64,000 nt of DNA, from assembly GCA_035626595.1 (NCBI GenBank), contig DASPNJ010000080.1, positions 106,224-170,223 on the forward strand, written 5' to 3'. The notes beneath the pieces were generated by a model. That model saw only the letters and a list, made by a program, of their open reading frames with translations, did not search any database and was not told the DNA's origin. The position numbers and the translations under genes are program-made. Below are positions 1-8,791 of the stretch, in pieces (the first letter of the stretch is position 1; every line of letters starts with the position of its first letter). Source of the DNA: JAQGMV01 sp035626595 (GTDB taxonomy: Bacteria; Pseudomonadota; Gammaproteobacteria; Burkholderiales; SG8-41).

Positions 1-693
1 CGCGCCAAGCTCGGCGAGCCGCCGGCGATCCGGGGGAACGACAGCCTCCTCGAATACGCGCTCGAGAAACGCACGCTCGCGCACCTGCAGACGGAGGATG
101 TCGGTACCGAGCTCCCGACCGAGCACCTGGTCATCGCCCCGATACTCACGAGCGGCGACCAGCTCCTCGGCGTGCTGGTGGTCACGCGCATGCCGTTCTT
201 CGCGCTGAACGAAGACACGCTGCGCACGATGTCGCTGCTGCTCGGGCTGTACGCCGACAGCGTCGTGGTATCCGACAACGTGGGGCAGGTGATGTCGCAC
301 GTGCCGGGCGTCACCTACGATTTTGCCGACGAGCTGGTGAAGCTGATGCGTCTGCAGCGCGACTACGGCATCAACAGCCACTGCGTCGTGCTGCAGTTCG
401 GGCCGCACAGCGAGCGCGTGGACATGATTCTCTTCGCGACGCGGCTGCGCCGGCGGTTCGACGTGCAATGGCAGTTCGGCGGCGGCGAGCGCCAGTCGAC
501 CGGTATCGCGAACCTGATGCCGCTCGCCAGCGACACCGCCGTGCGTGGCTATCTCGAGCGCATGGAAGGCGCGCTGAAAGACCGCTTCGGCGGCGATTTC
601 GAGCAGCTCCAGGTGCGGCCGTACGTGATCTCGCTCGAGCAGCACGATCCGCTCGCGGTGCTCGGCCGTATCGTCAGCGGGGAGGCGGCATGA
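1..693 (+). CDS. pelD: PelD, c-di-GMP receptor of Pel polysaccharide export (5' partial)
   Basis: The reading frame is open from base 1, so the gene starts upstream; about 230 C-terminal residues remain. In the Pel system PelD is an inner-membrane protein whose GAF and degenerate GGDEF domains bind cyclic di-GMP and switch on polymer export. The visible part fits a GAF domain (about residues 1-85 of the fragment) followed by a degenerate GGDEF domain. RRFD in the stretch LRRRFDVQW is a candidate for the RxxD inhibitory-site motif that binds c-di-GMP. Its stop overlaps the start of pelE (ATGA), as expected for a translationally coupled pel operon. The identity rests mostly on the following PelE, PelF and PelG genes. 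Confidence 0.88.
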   Translation, partial: RAKLGEPPAIRGNDSLLEYALEKRTLAHLQTEDVGTELPTEHLVIAPILTSGDQLLGVLVVTRMPFFALNEDTLRTMSLLLGLYADSVVVSDNVGQVMSHVPGVTYDFADELVKLMRLQRDYGINSHCVVLQFGPHSERVDMILFATRLRRRFDVQWQFGGGERQSTGIANLMPLASDTAVRGYLERMEGALKDRFGGDFEQLQVRPYVISLEQHDPLAVLGRIVSGEAA

Positions 694-1715
694 TCACGAT
701 CGTCGTCGGACTGATCGCGGTCATCCTGGAGGTGGTCGCGGTTTACTGGATCTGGCCGCTGAAGGAAGGCAATCCGATGAATCTGATTGTCTTCCTCGGC
801 GTGCACGGCCTCGCGAGCCTGTGCGTCGCGGTGATCCTCGCGGCTGCGCTGCCGCCGCTCATGCGAAGGCCCGTGGCCGCGGTGATCACGCTGCTCTTCG
901 GGTTCTCGTTTTTCATCCCGATACTGGGCTTGCTGGGCATGCTCGTCGGGGCGGTGGTCTCGAAGTTCCTGCCGCGGCTCGTGCCCGAGCTGCCGTACGC
1001 CGAGATCCCGCCGATCGAGTTCGAATTCCCGCCACGGGAGATCCGCGAGCGCACCAAGTACGGGCAGGGCGGTCTCACCTCGCGCCTGAAGGACGCCGGG
1101 GTGCCGAAGGAGACGCGCTTCAAGTCCCTGCTCGCGCTCCAGGGCATGCCGGCCAAGATCGCGAATCCGCTGCTTCAGGACATGCTCGGGGATCCCGCGG
1201 ATGAAGTGCGGCTGGTCGCCTACGGCATCCTCGACAACCAGGAGAAAAACCTCAATCAGCACATCCACGACGAGATCGAGAAGCTGCGCGAAGCGGACAC
1301 CGACGAAATGAAGATGATCTCGCTGCGGCGGCTCTCCGAGCTCTACTGGGAGCTCGTCTACGGCGGTCTCGTGCACGGTGACGTGCGCGATCATGCGATG
1401 GCCGAGTCCGACCGCTATCTCGCGCAGGCGATGGAGCTCGTGCCGGACGATCCGGGTCTGTGGTTCCTGCGGGGCAAGGCGCTGCTCGCGAAGCGCGATC
1501 CGGCCGCCGAGGCCGCATTCCATCGCGCCGTCGCTAACGGCCTCGAGGAGTCGCGGGTGCTCGCCTACCTTGGCCAGATCGCTTTCGAACGCCGCGACTA
1601 CAAGGAAGTGCGCCGGATCTTCAGCTCGCTGTCCGAAAGCCAGTACGCGGCGCGGTTGCGGCCGGCCGTGCGCTATTGGTCGCACGGCGCCAGGGTCACG
1701 GGACGCGCCGCATGA
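690..1715 (+). CDS. pelE: PelE, membrane and TPR-like subunit of the Pel complex
   Basis: 341 residues from the ATG that overlaps the pelD stop. Three hydrophobic segments lie at about 1-22, 30-55 and 65-90. A soluble C-terminal region follows with helical repeats that resemble TPRs (for example around DDPGLWFLRGKALL and ESRVLAYLGQIAFERRDY). PelE is known to sit in the inner membrane with PelD and PelG and to help assemble the export complex. The start at 690 is preferred over an upstream frame that only shadows pelD. The stop overlaps the pelF start by ATGA. Confidence 0.88.
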   Translation: MITIVVGLIAVILEVVAVYWIWPLKEGNPMNLIVFLGVHGLASLCVAVILAAALPPLMRRPVAAVITLLFGFSFFIPILGLLGMLVGAVVSKFLPRLVPELPYAEIPPIEFEFPPREIRERTKYGQGGLTSRLKDAGVPKETRFKSLLALQGMPAKIANPLLQDMLGDPADEVRLVAYGILDNQEKNLNQHIHDEIEKLREADTDEMKMISLRRLSELYWELVYGGLVHGDVRDHAMAESDRYLAQAMELVPDDPGLWFLRGKALLAKRDPAAEAAFHRAVANGLEESRVLAYLGQIAFERRDYKEVRRIFSSLSESQYAARLRPAVRYWSHGARVTGRAA

Positions 1716-3271
1716 AGCTCGGACGCAAGCGCAAGCAGGAGGACCAGGACAAGAACGCCGGCTTTCCGCGCGCGGAAAGCGCCGACATCGGACTGCTGCT
1801 CGAAGGCACGTTCCCGTACGTCGCGGGCGGCGTATCGAGCTGGGTGAACCAGATGATCCGGGGTTTCCCGGACATCCGTTTCGCCGTGGTGTTCATCGGC
1901 AGCCTAGAAGAAGAGTACGGGGAAGCGAAGTACGAGCTCCCCGAGAACATCGTCCATTTCGAGCGCCACTACCTGTACGAGAAGCGGCGCGCCCCCGAGA
2001 TCAAGAAGATCGAGGGCGACCCGGCGACGTTCGCCGTGGTCGAGGAGATGCACCGGTACTTTCGGGCGCCGCACGCGCACGCGGAAGGCCGCGCGCTCTT
2101 CGAGCGGCTCGCGCCGGAGCTCGCCGGCGGACGGCTCAACCAGGAAGACTTCCTCTACAGCCACCGCTCCTGGGAGTTCATCGCCGCGCAGTACCGCGAG
2201 TTCTCGTCCGATCCGTCGTTCGTCGATTACTTCTGGACGGTGCGCACGATGCACGCGCCGGTGTGGATCCTCGCGGACATCGCGAAGAACCTCATCCCGT
2301 GCAAGGCGTATCACACCGTCTCGACGGGGTATGCGGGGTTGCTGGGCGCGCTGCTCAAGTACCGTACCGGCAAGCCGCTCATCCTTTCCGAGCACGGCAT
2401 CTACACGAAAGAGCGGCGGATCGATCTCTTCAACGCCCACTGGATCCCCGATAACCGGGTGATCTTCCAGCGCGACCCGACGGAGATCGCGTACTTCCGC
2501 CAGATGTGGATGCGCTTTTTCGAGGGCGTCGGGAAGATCTGCTACGACGCCTCCGACTCGATCATCGCGCTCTTCGAAGGCAACCGGCTGCGCCAGATCG
2601 AGGACGGCGCCGATCCCGCGCGCACCTCGAACATCCCGAACGGCATCGACATCGCGCGCTACGCGCCGCTGCGCACCAAGCGCCCCGCGGCGACGCCGCC
2701 GGTCATGGCGCTCATCGGCCGCGTGGTGCCGATCAAGGACGTGATGACGTTCGTGCGGGCGATGCGCACCGTCGTGAACCGCCTGCCGCAGGCCGAGGCG
2801 TGGATCATCGGCCCCGAGGACGAGGATCCCGAATACGCACAGGAATGCCGGAACCTCGCAGTCGGCCTCGGCATTTCCGACAAGGTGAAGTTCCTCGGCT
2901 TCCAGCAGATGACCGACGTGCTGCCGCAGGTCGGCGTAGTGACGCTGTCCTCGATCAGCGAAGCGCTGCCGCTCGTGCTGCTCGAAGGTTTCGCCGCCGG
3001 CGTGCCGGCGGTCGCGACCGACGTCGGTGCGTGCCGTCAGCTGGTCTACGGCCTGGATGCCGAGGACCAGGCGCTCGGCGCTGCCGGCAGCGTCGTGCAG
3101 ATCGCGGACCCGCAGGCGCTGGCGGCGGCGGCGGTCGAGCTCCTCACCGACCCTGCCAAATGGAAGGCGGCGAGCGATGCGGGCATCCGCCGCGTCGAGA
3201 CGTATTACCGTCAGGACCAGATGTTCGAGCGCTACCGCGCGGTCTACGAGGCGAACGCATGGCAGGCATAG
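1712..3271 (+). CDS. pelF: PelF, cytoplasmic GT4 glycosyltransferase
   Basis: 519 residues from the ATG overlapping the pelE stop. PelF is the cytosolic GT-B fold (GT4) glycosyltransferase that polymerises the Pel polysaccharide from UDP-sugars. The N-terminus carries the typical EGTFPYVAGGVSSW motif. The C-terminal half holds IPNGIDIARY, ALIGRVVPIKDV and the nucleotide-sugar site SSISEALPLVLLEGFAAG, whose two Glu residues form the EX7E motif. Length and order match the family. The 3' end overlaps pelG by 13 bases. Confidence 0.95.
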   Translation: MKLGRKRKQEDQDKNAGFPRAESADIGLLLEGTFPYVAGGVSSWVNQMIRGFPDIRFAVVFIGSLEEEYGEAKYELPENIVHFERHYLYEKRRAPEIKKIEGDPATFAVVEEMHRYFRAPHAHAEGRALFERLAPELAGGRLNQEDFLYSHRSWEFIAAQYREFSSDPSFVDYFWTVRTMHAPVWILADIAKNLIPCKAYHTVSTGYAGLLGALLKYRTGKPLILSEHGIYTKERRIDLFNAHWIPDNRVIFQRDPTEIAYFRQMWMRFFEGVGKICYDASDSIIALFEGNRLRQIEDGADPARTSNIPNGIDIARYAPLRTKRPAATPPVMALIGRVVPIKDVMTFVRAMRTVVNRLPQAEAWIIGPEDEDPEYAQECRNLAVGLGISDKVKFLGFQQMTDVLPQVGVVTLSSISEALPLVLLEGFAAGVPAVATDVGACRQLVYGLDAEDQALGAAGSVVQIADPQALAAAAVELLTDPAKWKAASDAGIRRVETYYRQDQMFERYRAVYEANAWQA

Positions 3272-4629
3272 GGTTCGAGTTCCGCAAGCTCCTCCAGAAG
3301 GACACCTACTGGGGCATCTTCCAGGCGTACGGGTACTCCGGGATCGTCTCGTCGGGCCCGTGGATCCTGTCGATCATCGGCATCCTGATCGTCGGTATCT
3401 ACAGCTACTCGGTGGTCGTGCCGCCGGTCGCAGTCGTCCAGTTCCAGGTCTCGATCACGAATCTGTTCATGTCGTCGCTGATCCTCACGGGGATGGTTCA
3501 GCTCGCCTATACGCGCTACATCGCCGACCGGCTGTTCGAGAAACGCGTCGATCTGGTGACGCCCACGTTTAACGGGCTGCTGATGGTCACCGTGCTCGCG
3601 GGCGGCATCCTCGGCACGATCGCGGTGTTTTTCCTCTTCCCCGACCAGAGCAACCTCTATCGGCTGCTGATGCTCGCCGCGTTCGTCATCATGTGCTGCA
3701 TCTGGTGCTGCACGATCATCCTCGCAGGTCTCAAGCAGTACAAGGTGATCGTCTCGATGTTCGGCGTCGGCTACATCATCGTGGTGGGCGGCGCGCTGCT
3801 GCTGCGCCCGTACGGCATGGAAGGCCTGCTGACCGGCTTCGTGCTCGGCCACTTCGTGCTGCTCATGGGCATGCTGATGATGATTTTCCGCAACTACCCG
3901 GGGAACGTCTTCATCGGCTTCGATTTCCTCGACAAGCGCAAGCTCTATCTCTCGCTCGCGTTCAGCGGTTTGTTCTACAACCTCGGTATCTGGATCGACA
4001 AGATCATGTTCTGGTACAGCCCGGATACCGGCGAGCAGATCGTGGGCCTGCTCAATCACTCGGTCATCTACGACCTGCCGGTGTTCCTCGCGTACTTGTG
4101 CATCATGCCCGGGATGGCGGTCTTTCTCGTGCGCATCGAGACCGACTTCGTCGACTTCTACGTGAAGTTCTATGACGCGGTGCGCGACGGCGGCTCGCTC
4201 GATTACCTGAACGAGATCCGCGACGAGATGGTGTATGCCGTGCGGCAGGGCATCTTCGAGATCATCAAGATCCAGGGCATCACGGTTCTGATCGTCTTCA
4301 TCGCCGGGCCGTCGCTGCTGCGATGGGCCGGCATCTCGGAGTCGCACCTGCCGCTGTTATACGTCCAGGTGGTGGGGGCGAGCCTCCAGGTCGTGTTCCT
4401 GGGGCTGCTCAACGTCTTTTTCTATCTCGACAAGCGCATGATCGTGCTCACGCTGACGGCGCTCTTCGTGGTTCTCAACGTGGCGCTCACGGCGCTGTCG
4501 TTCTACCTCGGGCCGGCCTTCTACGGCTACGGCTACGCGGTGTCGCTGCTGATCGTCGTGCTGGTTTCGATGCAGTGGCTGGAGCGCCGCCTCTCGCGGC
4601 TGGAGTACGAAACGTTCATGCTGCAATAA
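3259..4629 (+). CDS. pelG: PelG, polytopic Pel export membrane protein
   Basis: 456 residues, starting MAGIGFEFRKLLQKD, a typical PelG N-terminus. About twelve hydrophobic segments span nearly the whole length, consistent with the MOP/MATE-like fold proposed for this subunit, which moves nascent Pel polymer across the inner membrane with PelD and PelE. The ATG at 3259 lies inside the last codons of pelF, so a long upstream extension of the open frame is not coding here. It is the last gene of the operon and is followed 50 bases later by a strong hairpin and T-run. Confidence 0.93.
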   Translation: MAGIGFEFRKLLQKDTYWGIFQAYGYSGIVSSGPWILSIIGILIVGIYSYSVVVPPVAVVQFQVSITNLFMSSLILTGMVQLAYTRYIADRLFEKRVDLVTPTFNGLLMVTVLAGGILGTIAVFFLFPDQSNLYRLLMLAAFVIMCCIWCCTIILAGLKQYKVIVSMFGVGYIIVVGGALLLRPYGMEGLLTGFVLGHFVLLMGMLMMIFRNYPGNVFIGFDFLDKRKLYLSLAFSGLFYNLGIWIDKIMFWYSPDTGEQIVGLLNHSVIYDLPVFLAYLCIMPGMAVFLVRIETDFVDFYVKFYDAVRDGGSLDYLNEIRDEMVYAVRQGIFEIIKIQGITVLIVFIAGPSLLRWAGISESHLPLLYVQVVGASLQVVFLGLLNVFFYLDKRMIVLTLTALFVVLNVALTALSFYLGPAFYGYGYAVSLLIVVLVSMQWLERRLSRLEYETFMLQ

Positions 4630-4630
4630 A

Positions 4631-4704
4631 ACCTACGACGCGCCGGGACGCTCTCGCCTCCCGGCGCAAAAAGTGGCTTAGCGCGGCAGTCGCCGCGCTT
4701 TTTT
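4631..4704 (+). repeat. Two-hairpin repeat, single copy at the end of pel
   Basis: This copy has the order ACCTACGAC, hairpin I (stem GCGCCGGGA / TCCCGGCGC), linker AAAAAGTGGCTTA, hairpin II (4680-4699). The same blocks occur three times in tandem at 36037-36210. Hairpin I is longer here than in those copies and stays perfectly paired. Confidence 0.8.
4680..4704 (+). terminator. Rho-independent terminator of the pel operon
   Basis: A perfect 8-bp stem AGCGCGGC / GCCGCGCT with loop AGTC is followed directly by six T residues. It lies 50 bases after pelG and between convergent genes, so it most likely ends pel transcription. It doubles as hairpin II of the repeat described at 4631. Confidence 0.9.
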
Positions 4705-4714
4705 ATTTATTGCG

Positions 4715-5197
4715 TTATTTGATGCGGTCGGGGATGTGGCGGCGGATGTCGCGCGTCATGCGCAGCGCCGTCTCGACGCCGCGGTAGTAGCCGGGGATGT
4801 ACGCGCCGTCCGCGAAGCCGAGCAGGCGGTAGAAGGCGCGCGCGCCGTAGTTATTTGCCCGCAGCTCGAGCGTGACGGTCGTGATGCCGGCGGTGAGCGC
4901 GGACTCCTCCAGCCAGCGCATGATGGCGCGACCGATGCCGCAGCGATGATGAGACGGTTTCACCGCGAGGAGCGAGAGGTGCGCCTGAACGTCGCCGAAC
5001 TCCATGATGCCGAAGCCGACGAGGTGCGACTTCACTTCGGCCACGACAACCAGCGTCGAGGGCGCGCGGATCGCTTTCGCCACGCGCTCGGGCGGCCAGG
5101 ACCAGCCGCGCAGACCCACCTCGACGAGATACCGCGACATCACGGCCATCTCGTACGCGTCTGCCGGAGTTGCCAGTCTGAAGGTAGGCTCGACCAT
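4715..5197 (-). CDS. GNAT family N-acetyltransferase
   Basis: 160 residues, the usual size of a single-domain GNAT acyltransferase, which moves an acetyl group from acetyl-CoA to an amine. The acetyl-CoA loop HHRCGIGRAIMRWL (about residues 83-96) follows strand LSLLAVKPS and fits the R-x-x-G-x-G/A consensus. The C-terminal NNYGARAFYRLLGF is the RimI-like motif B region. It stands alone, convergent with pel, and the substrate cannot be told from sequence. Confidence 0.85.
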   Translation of the reverse strand: MVEPTFRLATPADAYEMAVMSRYLVEVGLRGWSWPPERVAKAIRAPSTLVVVAEVKSHLVGFGIMEFGDVQAHLSLLAVKPSHHRCGIGRAIMRWLEESALTAGITTVTLELRANNYGARAFYRLLGFADGAYIPGYYRGVETALRMTRDIRRHIPDRIK

Positions 5198-5260
5198 CGG
5201 GATGTTTAGAGCAGAATAACCGCCGTGCCGTTCAGCCGCAAGCGGTACGACGGCGCGCCT

Positions 5261-6526
5261 TCAGTCGTCGCTCGCCAGTCTCACACCGGTGAACGGCCAG
5301 CGATCGTGCGGATAGAAGAAGTTGCGGTAGCTCGCGCGCAGGTGCGAGCGCGGCGTCGCGCAGCAGCCGCCTCGCAGGACATACTGATTCGCCATGAACT
5401 TGCCGTTGTACTCGCCGAGCGCGCCTGCGACCGGGCGGTAGCCCGGGTACGCTCCGTACGCCGACGAGGTCCATTCCCACACGTCGCCGAACCACTGCGC
5501 GTCCGCCGCGCCGGCCGCCGCACGCGGATGGTAGAGACCGCTTTCGACGAAATTGCCGTCGATCGGCTCGCCGGCCGCGGCTGCTTCCCACTCGACTTCG
5601 GTCGGCAGCCGTGCGTCGCGCCAGCGCGCGTAGGCATCGGCCTCGTAGTAGCTCAGGTGGCATACCGGCGTTGCCGGATCCAGCGGCCGCAGCCCCGCAA
5701 GGGTCATCTCGTGCCAGCGGCCGTCGATCTGCATCCAGTACAGCGGTGCCCGCCAGCCGCGCTGCTGCACCACGCTCCAGCCGTCCGAGAGCCAGAGATC
5801 GGGCCGGACGTACCCTCCCGCGTCGATGAACTCGAGATACTCGGCGTTGGTGGCCGGCCGCGAGGCCAGCCGGTAATCGCGCAGGAGCACCTTATGGCGC
5901 GGCTGCTCGTTATCGAACGCGAACGCGCTGCTCCCGTGTCCGATCTCCCGGATGCCGCCGGAAAACTCCAGCCATCGCGCCGGCGGTGCGTCGCCCACGG
6001 GAGAAGCGGCGACCGCGCTGTAGACCGGGTACAGCGGGTTCGCGAAGAAATTGCGCTTGATGTCCATGAGCAGCAGTTCCTGGTGCTGCTGCTCATGATG
6101 CAGGCCGAGCTCGATGCGGTTTTCGGCGACGGCGCGTTCGCCCGGCGCACACGCGTGAACGAGCCGCGCCATCTCCCGATCGACGTGCGCGCGGTACTCG
6201 TACACCTCCTTCACCGTTGGCCGCGACAGCGTATGACGCTCGCCGCGCGGGTGAAACGGCCCGATAGTGTTGTAGTAGGAGTTGAAAATGCGCTCGTAGC
6301 GGGCGTCCAGCGGCCGATACCCGGCCGCGAACGGCTTGAGCAGGAACGTCTCGAAAAACCACGTGACATGGGCGAGATGCCACTTCGGCGGGCTCGCGTC
6401 GACGACGCTCTGCACCTGGTAGTCGTCGGTCTCGAGCGGCGCGCACAACGACTCGGTGCGCTGCCTGACTTCGGCATAGCGGCCGGTGCGCTCCGGCCGC
6501 GGCGCGATACGGGCTGCAGCGTGCAT
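5261..6526 (-). CDS. egtB: EgtB-like ergothioneine/ovothiol-type sulfoxide synthase
   Basis: 421 residues with an N-terminal DinB-like domain and a C-terminal FGE/sulfatase-modifying domain. EgtB is a non-haem iron enzyme that joins a thiol (cysteine or gamma-glutamylcysteine) to trimethylhistidine. Candidate iron ligands are in KWHLAHVTWFFE (His50/53) and HHEQQHQELL (His144, His148). The end YVLRGGCCATPRSH...RASYRNFF is typical of the FGE fold. The usual partner EgtD (histidine methyltransferase) is not in the window. The methionine sulfoxide reductase gene follows 84 bases away on the same strand side, a possible redox theme. Confidence 0.87.
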   Translation of the reverse strand: MHAAARIAPRPERTGRYAEVRQRTESLCAPLETDDYQVQSVVDASPPKWHLAHVTWFFETFLLKPFAAGYRPLDARYERIFNSYYNTIGPFHPRGERHTLSRPTVKEVYEYRAHVDREMARLVHACAPGERAVAENRIELGLHHEQQHQELLLMDIKRNFFANPLYPVYSAVAASPVGDAPPARWLEFSGGIREIGHGSSAFAFDNEQPRHKVLLRDYRLASRPATNAEYLEFIDAGGYVRPDLWLSDGWSVVQQRGWRAPLYWMQIDGRWHEMTLAGLRPLDPATPVCHLSYYEADAYARWRDARLPTEVEWEAAAAGEPIDGNFVESGLYHPRAAAGAADAQWFGDVWEWTSSAYGAYPGYRPVAGALGEYNGKFMANQYVLRGGCCATPRSHLRASYRNFFYPHDRWPFTGVRLASDD

Positions 6527-6609
6527 GCTCTTCCTCCCGGGGAGACGCGCGGTACCGCGCGCGACTCCCTAAGCAGGTCTCAGGCCCGCTGGACGGGCCG
6601 CGCCGATCC

Positions 6610-7170
6610 TTACGCTTTCGCGCTCTTCGGAATGAACTTGAGGGCCAGGCCGTTGTTGCAGTAGCGCAGACCCGTCGGCTTCGGACCGTCCTTGAAGACA
6701 TGTCCGTGATGGCCGCCGCAGCGCGCGCAGTGATACTCGGTCCGCGGGTAGATGAGGTGGAAGTCCGTCTTGGTCTCGAACACGGCAGGAATGGTCGTGA
6801 AGAAGCTCGGCCATCCGGTGCCGCTGTCGAACTTCATGCCGGAGGTAAAGAGCGGGAGATCGCAGCCGCGGCAGGCGTACACGCCGGCGCGCTTCTCGTT
6901 GTTGAGCGGACTCGTGCCGGCGGGCTCGGTGCCTTCCTCGCGCAGCACCTTGTATGCGGCCGGATCAAGGCGCTTGCGCCACTCGTCCTTGGACAGGTTG
7001 ACCTTTTCGGTCGGCGCGGGCGGCGTAATACCGGCGGCGAGCAGCGTGCGCCAGTTCTTCTGCAGCGCTTCCACCTCGCGCGAGGGCGGCGCGGCCGCAC
7101 CCTGTGTGGCGCCGGTCAGTCCACCGGCGGCTGCTGCGACGAGGCTCTGTAACCACGTGCGTCGGTTCAT
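6610..7170 (-). CDS. msrB: Exported peptide-methionine (R)-S-oxide reductase MsrB
   Basis: 186 residues. The start MNRRTWLQ was chosen because AGGAGG lies a few bases upstream and because the longer frame runs into the thiolase region. A twin-arginine-like leader (NRRTWLQSLVAAAAGG) suggests export, perhaps by Tat. The MsrB domain has zinc cysteines CRGC and CARCGG and the active-site cysteine in GLRYCNNGLALKF. It repairs R-methionine sulfoxide, here probably in the periplasm. Confidence 0.93.
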   Translation of the reverse strand: MNRRTWLQSLVAAAAGGLTGATQGAAAPPSREVEALQKNWRTLLAAGITPPAPTEKVNLSKDEWRKRLDPAAYKVLREEGTEPAGTSPLNNEKRAGVYACRGCDLPLFTSGMKFDSGTGWPSFFTTIPAVFETKTDFHLIYPRTEYHCARCGGHHGHVFKDGPKPTGLRYCNNGLALKFIPKSAKA

Positions 7171-7262
7171 GGGTCCTCCTGTCAGACGTTTGCGCGGCGG
7201 CCCCTGCCGCCGATATCCGCCCGTTAGTCGCGGGCGATACGCGGTCCTTACCGCGGACAGTA

Positions 7263-8414
7263 CTACAACGCGTCCTCCGAGCCGAAGATGACGGTGCACT
7301 GACTCGACAGTACGCCGCCATTGCCATGGGCGAGGGCGACCTTGCAGTCCGGCACCTGCCGCTCGCCGCACTCGCCGCGGACCTGGCGGATCGCCTCGAT
7401 CATCACGAGCAGGCCGTACATACCGGGATGGCAGTACGACAAGCCGCCGCCGCTCGTGTTCACCGGCAGCTTGCCGCCCGGCGCGATCGCCCCGTCGGAC
7501 ACGAAGCGTCCGGCTTCGCCCTTGGGACAGAAGCCAAGGTCTTCCAGGAACAGGATCGGCGTGATGGTGAAGGCATCGTAGAGCGAGAGCATGTCGACGT
7601 CCGCCGGCTCGAGCTTCGCCATCGCGAAGGCTTTCGGCCCCGACTCCGCCGCTGCCGTGACGGTGAGATCCGGCATGTTGGAGATCGTCGCGTGGCTGAG
7701 CGCTTCGCCGACGCCGAGAACATACGCCGGTTTCTTCTTCAGCGACTTCGCGCGCGCCGCGGAGGTGAGCACGATAGCGCCCCCGCCGTCGACTACGAGA
7801 CAGCAGTCGCGCACCGTGAACGGGTAGGAGACCATGCGGGCGTTCAGTACCTGCTCGATCGTGAGCGGTTCTTTCTCCCACGCTTTCGGGTTCATGAGCG
7901 CCCATTTGCGGGCCGCGACCGCGACTTCGGCAAGCTGCTCGCGTGTGGTGCCGAACTGGTGCATGTGGCGCGCCGCGGCCATCGCGTATGCGCTGATCGG
8001 CAGGATCGGCCGGTACGGCGACTCGTAATAGTTGTATTCGCGCGGCGAGGCCGCGGCGCGCGAGACCGAGCGCTGCGTGCTGCCATACGCGATCACGGCG
8101 ACTTCACAGAGCCCATGCTCGATCGCGGCCTGCGCGTGCGCGACGTGCGTCATGAACGACGAGCCGCCGATGATCGTGCCGTCGAAGAACCGCGGTTTGA
8201 TCCGCAGGTATTCGGCCAGCGCCATCGGGCCCATGCGCACTTGCGTCGCAGCCGCGAACAGGCCGTCGACGTCGGAGAGCTTCAGCCCTGCGTCCTCGAG
8301 GGCGCGGATCGTGCCCTGCGCCATCAGGTCGAGCGGACTCGTGTGCGGCGCCACCAGCCCCAGATCGGATTCGGCCGCGCCGACGACCGCTACACTGCCT
8401 CGTTTCAATCTCAT
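7263..8414 (-). CDS. Thiolase-like protein (SCP2/Ltp2 type) lacking the nucleophilic Cys
   Basis: 383 residues of thiolase fold, starting MRLKRGSVAVVGAAESDLG. The position of the usual nucleophilic cysteine reads GGSSFMTHVAHAQAA, so Cys is replaced by Ser. The C-terminal active-site loops are GGGLSYCHPGMYG and HGNGGVLSSQ. Such proteins paired with a DUF35 partner act as retro-aldolases in steroid side-chain degradation (Ltp2 with ChsH2) rather than as thiolases. An aldolase or C-C lyase role on an acyl-CoA is therefore a reasonable inference. The start overlaps the stop of the DUF35 gene by ATGA. It is the last gene of the operon. Confidence 0.82.
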   Translation of the reverse strand: MRLKRGSVAVVGAAESDLGLVAPHTSPLDLMAQGTIRALEDAGLKLSDVDGLFAAATQVRMGPMALAEYLRIKPRFFDGTIIGGSSFMTHVAHAQAAIEHGLCEVAVIAYGSTQRSVSRAAASPREYNYYESPYRPILPISAYAMAAARHMHQFGTTREQLAEVAVAARKWALMNPKAWEKEPLTIEQVLNARMVSYPFTVRDCCLVVDGGGAIVLTSAARAKSLKKKPAYVLGVGEALSHATISNMPDLTVTAAAESGPKAFAMAKLEPADVDMLSLYDAFTITPILFLEDLGFCPKGEAGRFVSDGAIAPGGKLPVNTSGGGLSYCHPGMYGLLVMIEAIRQVRGECGERQVPDCKVALAHGNGGVLSSQCTVIFGSEDAL

Positions 8415-8791
8415 TTCGCGGCCTCCGGAGTGAACACCGGATAGGGCGGCTGCTTCTCGTCGCCCGGATGCACGCGGAACTTCACGCGCATCCCGATCTT
8501 CACGTTCATCGCGTCGATATCCTCGACCCGGCTCATGAGACGAAAGCCCTCGTCCATGTCGATTAACGAGACGTTGAGCGGCGCCTCACCCTTGTAATAG
8601 ACGACCGTCGTCGAGTACACGGTGCCGAGCCCCTTGGACACGCGCCAGTCGAGCTTCCCGCCGGTGACCGGCGCCACGGCGCGCGGAAAGAACACGGGTT
8701 TCCCGTCGCCGGTCACCTGATACGCGAGTTCGCCTTTTTTCAGATGCTCGAGATAGGTCCCGAGCGGCGATGCTTCAGCCAAGCTTTGCAT
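8411..8791 (-). CDS. DUF35 OB-fold protein, partner of the thiolase-like protein
   Basis: 126 residues from MQSLAEASPLG, with AAGGAG upstream. The order helix (LGTYLEHLKKGEL), a ribbon region, then an OB-fold (GLGTVYSTTVVYY to GMRVKFRVHPGD) matches the DUF35/ACAC family that binds acyl-CoA and docks on thiolase-like enzymes. Most members hold zinc with four cysteines; this protein contains no cysteine at all. It overlaps the upstream synthetase gene by 17 bases and the thiolase-like gene by 4 bases. Confidence 0.82.
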   Translation of the reverse strand: MQSLAEASPLGTYLEHLKKGELAYQVTGDGKPVFFPRAVAPVTGGKLDWRVSKGLGTVYSTTVVYYKGEAPLNVSLIDMDEGFRLMSRVEDIDAMNVKIGMRVKFRVHPGDEKQPPYPVFTPEAAK

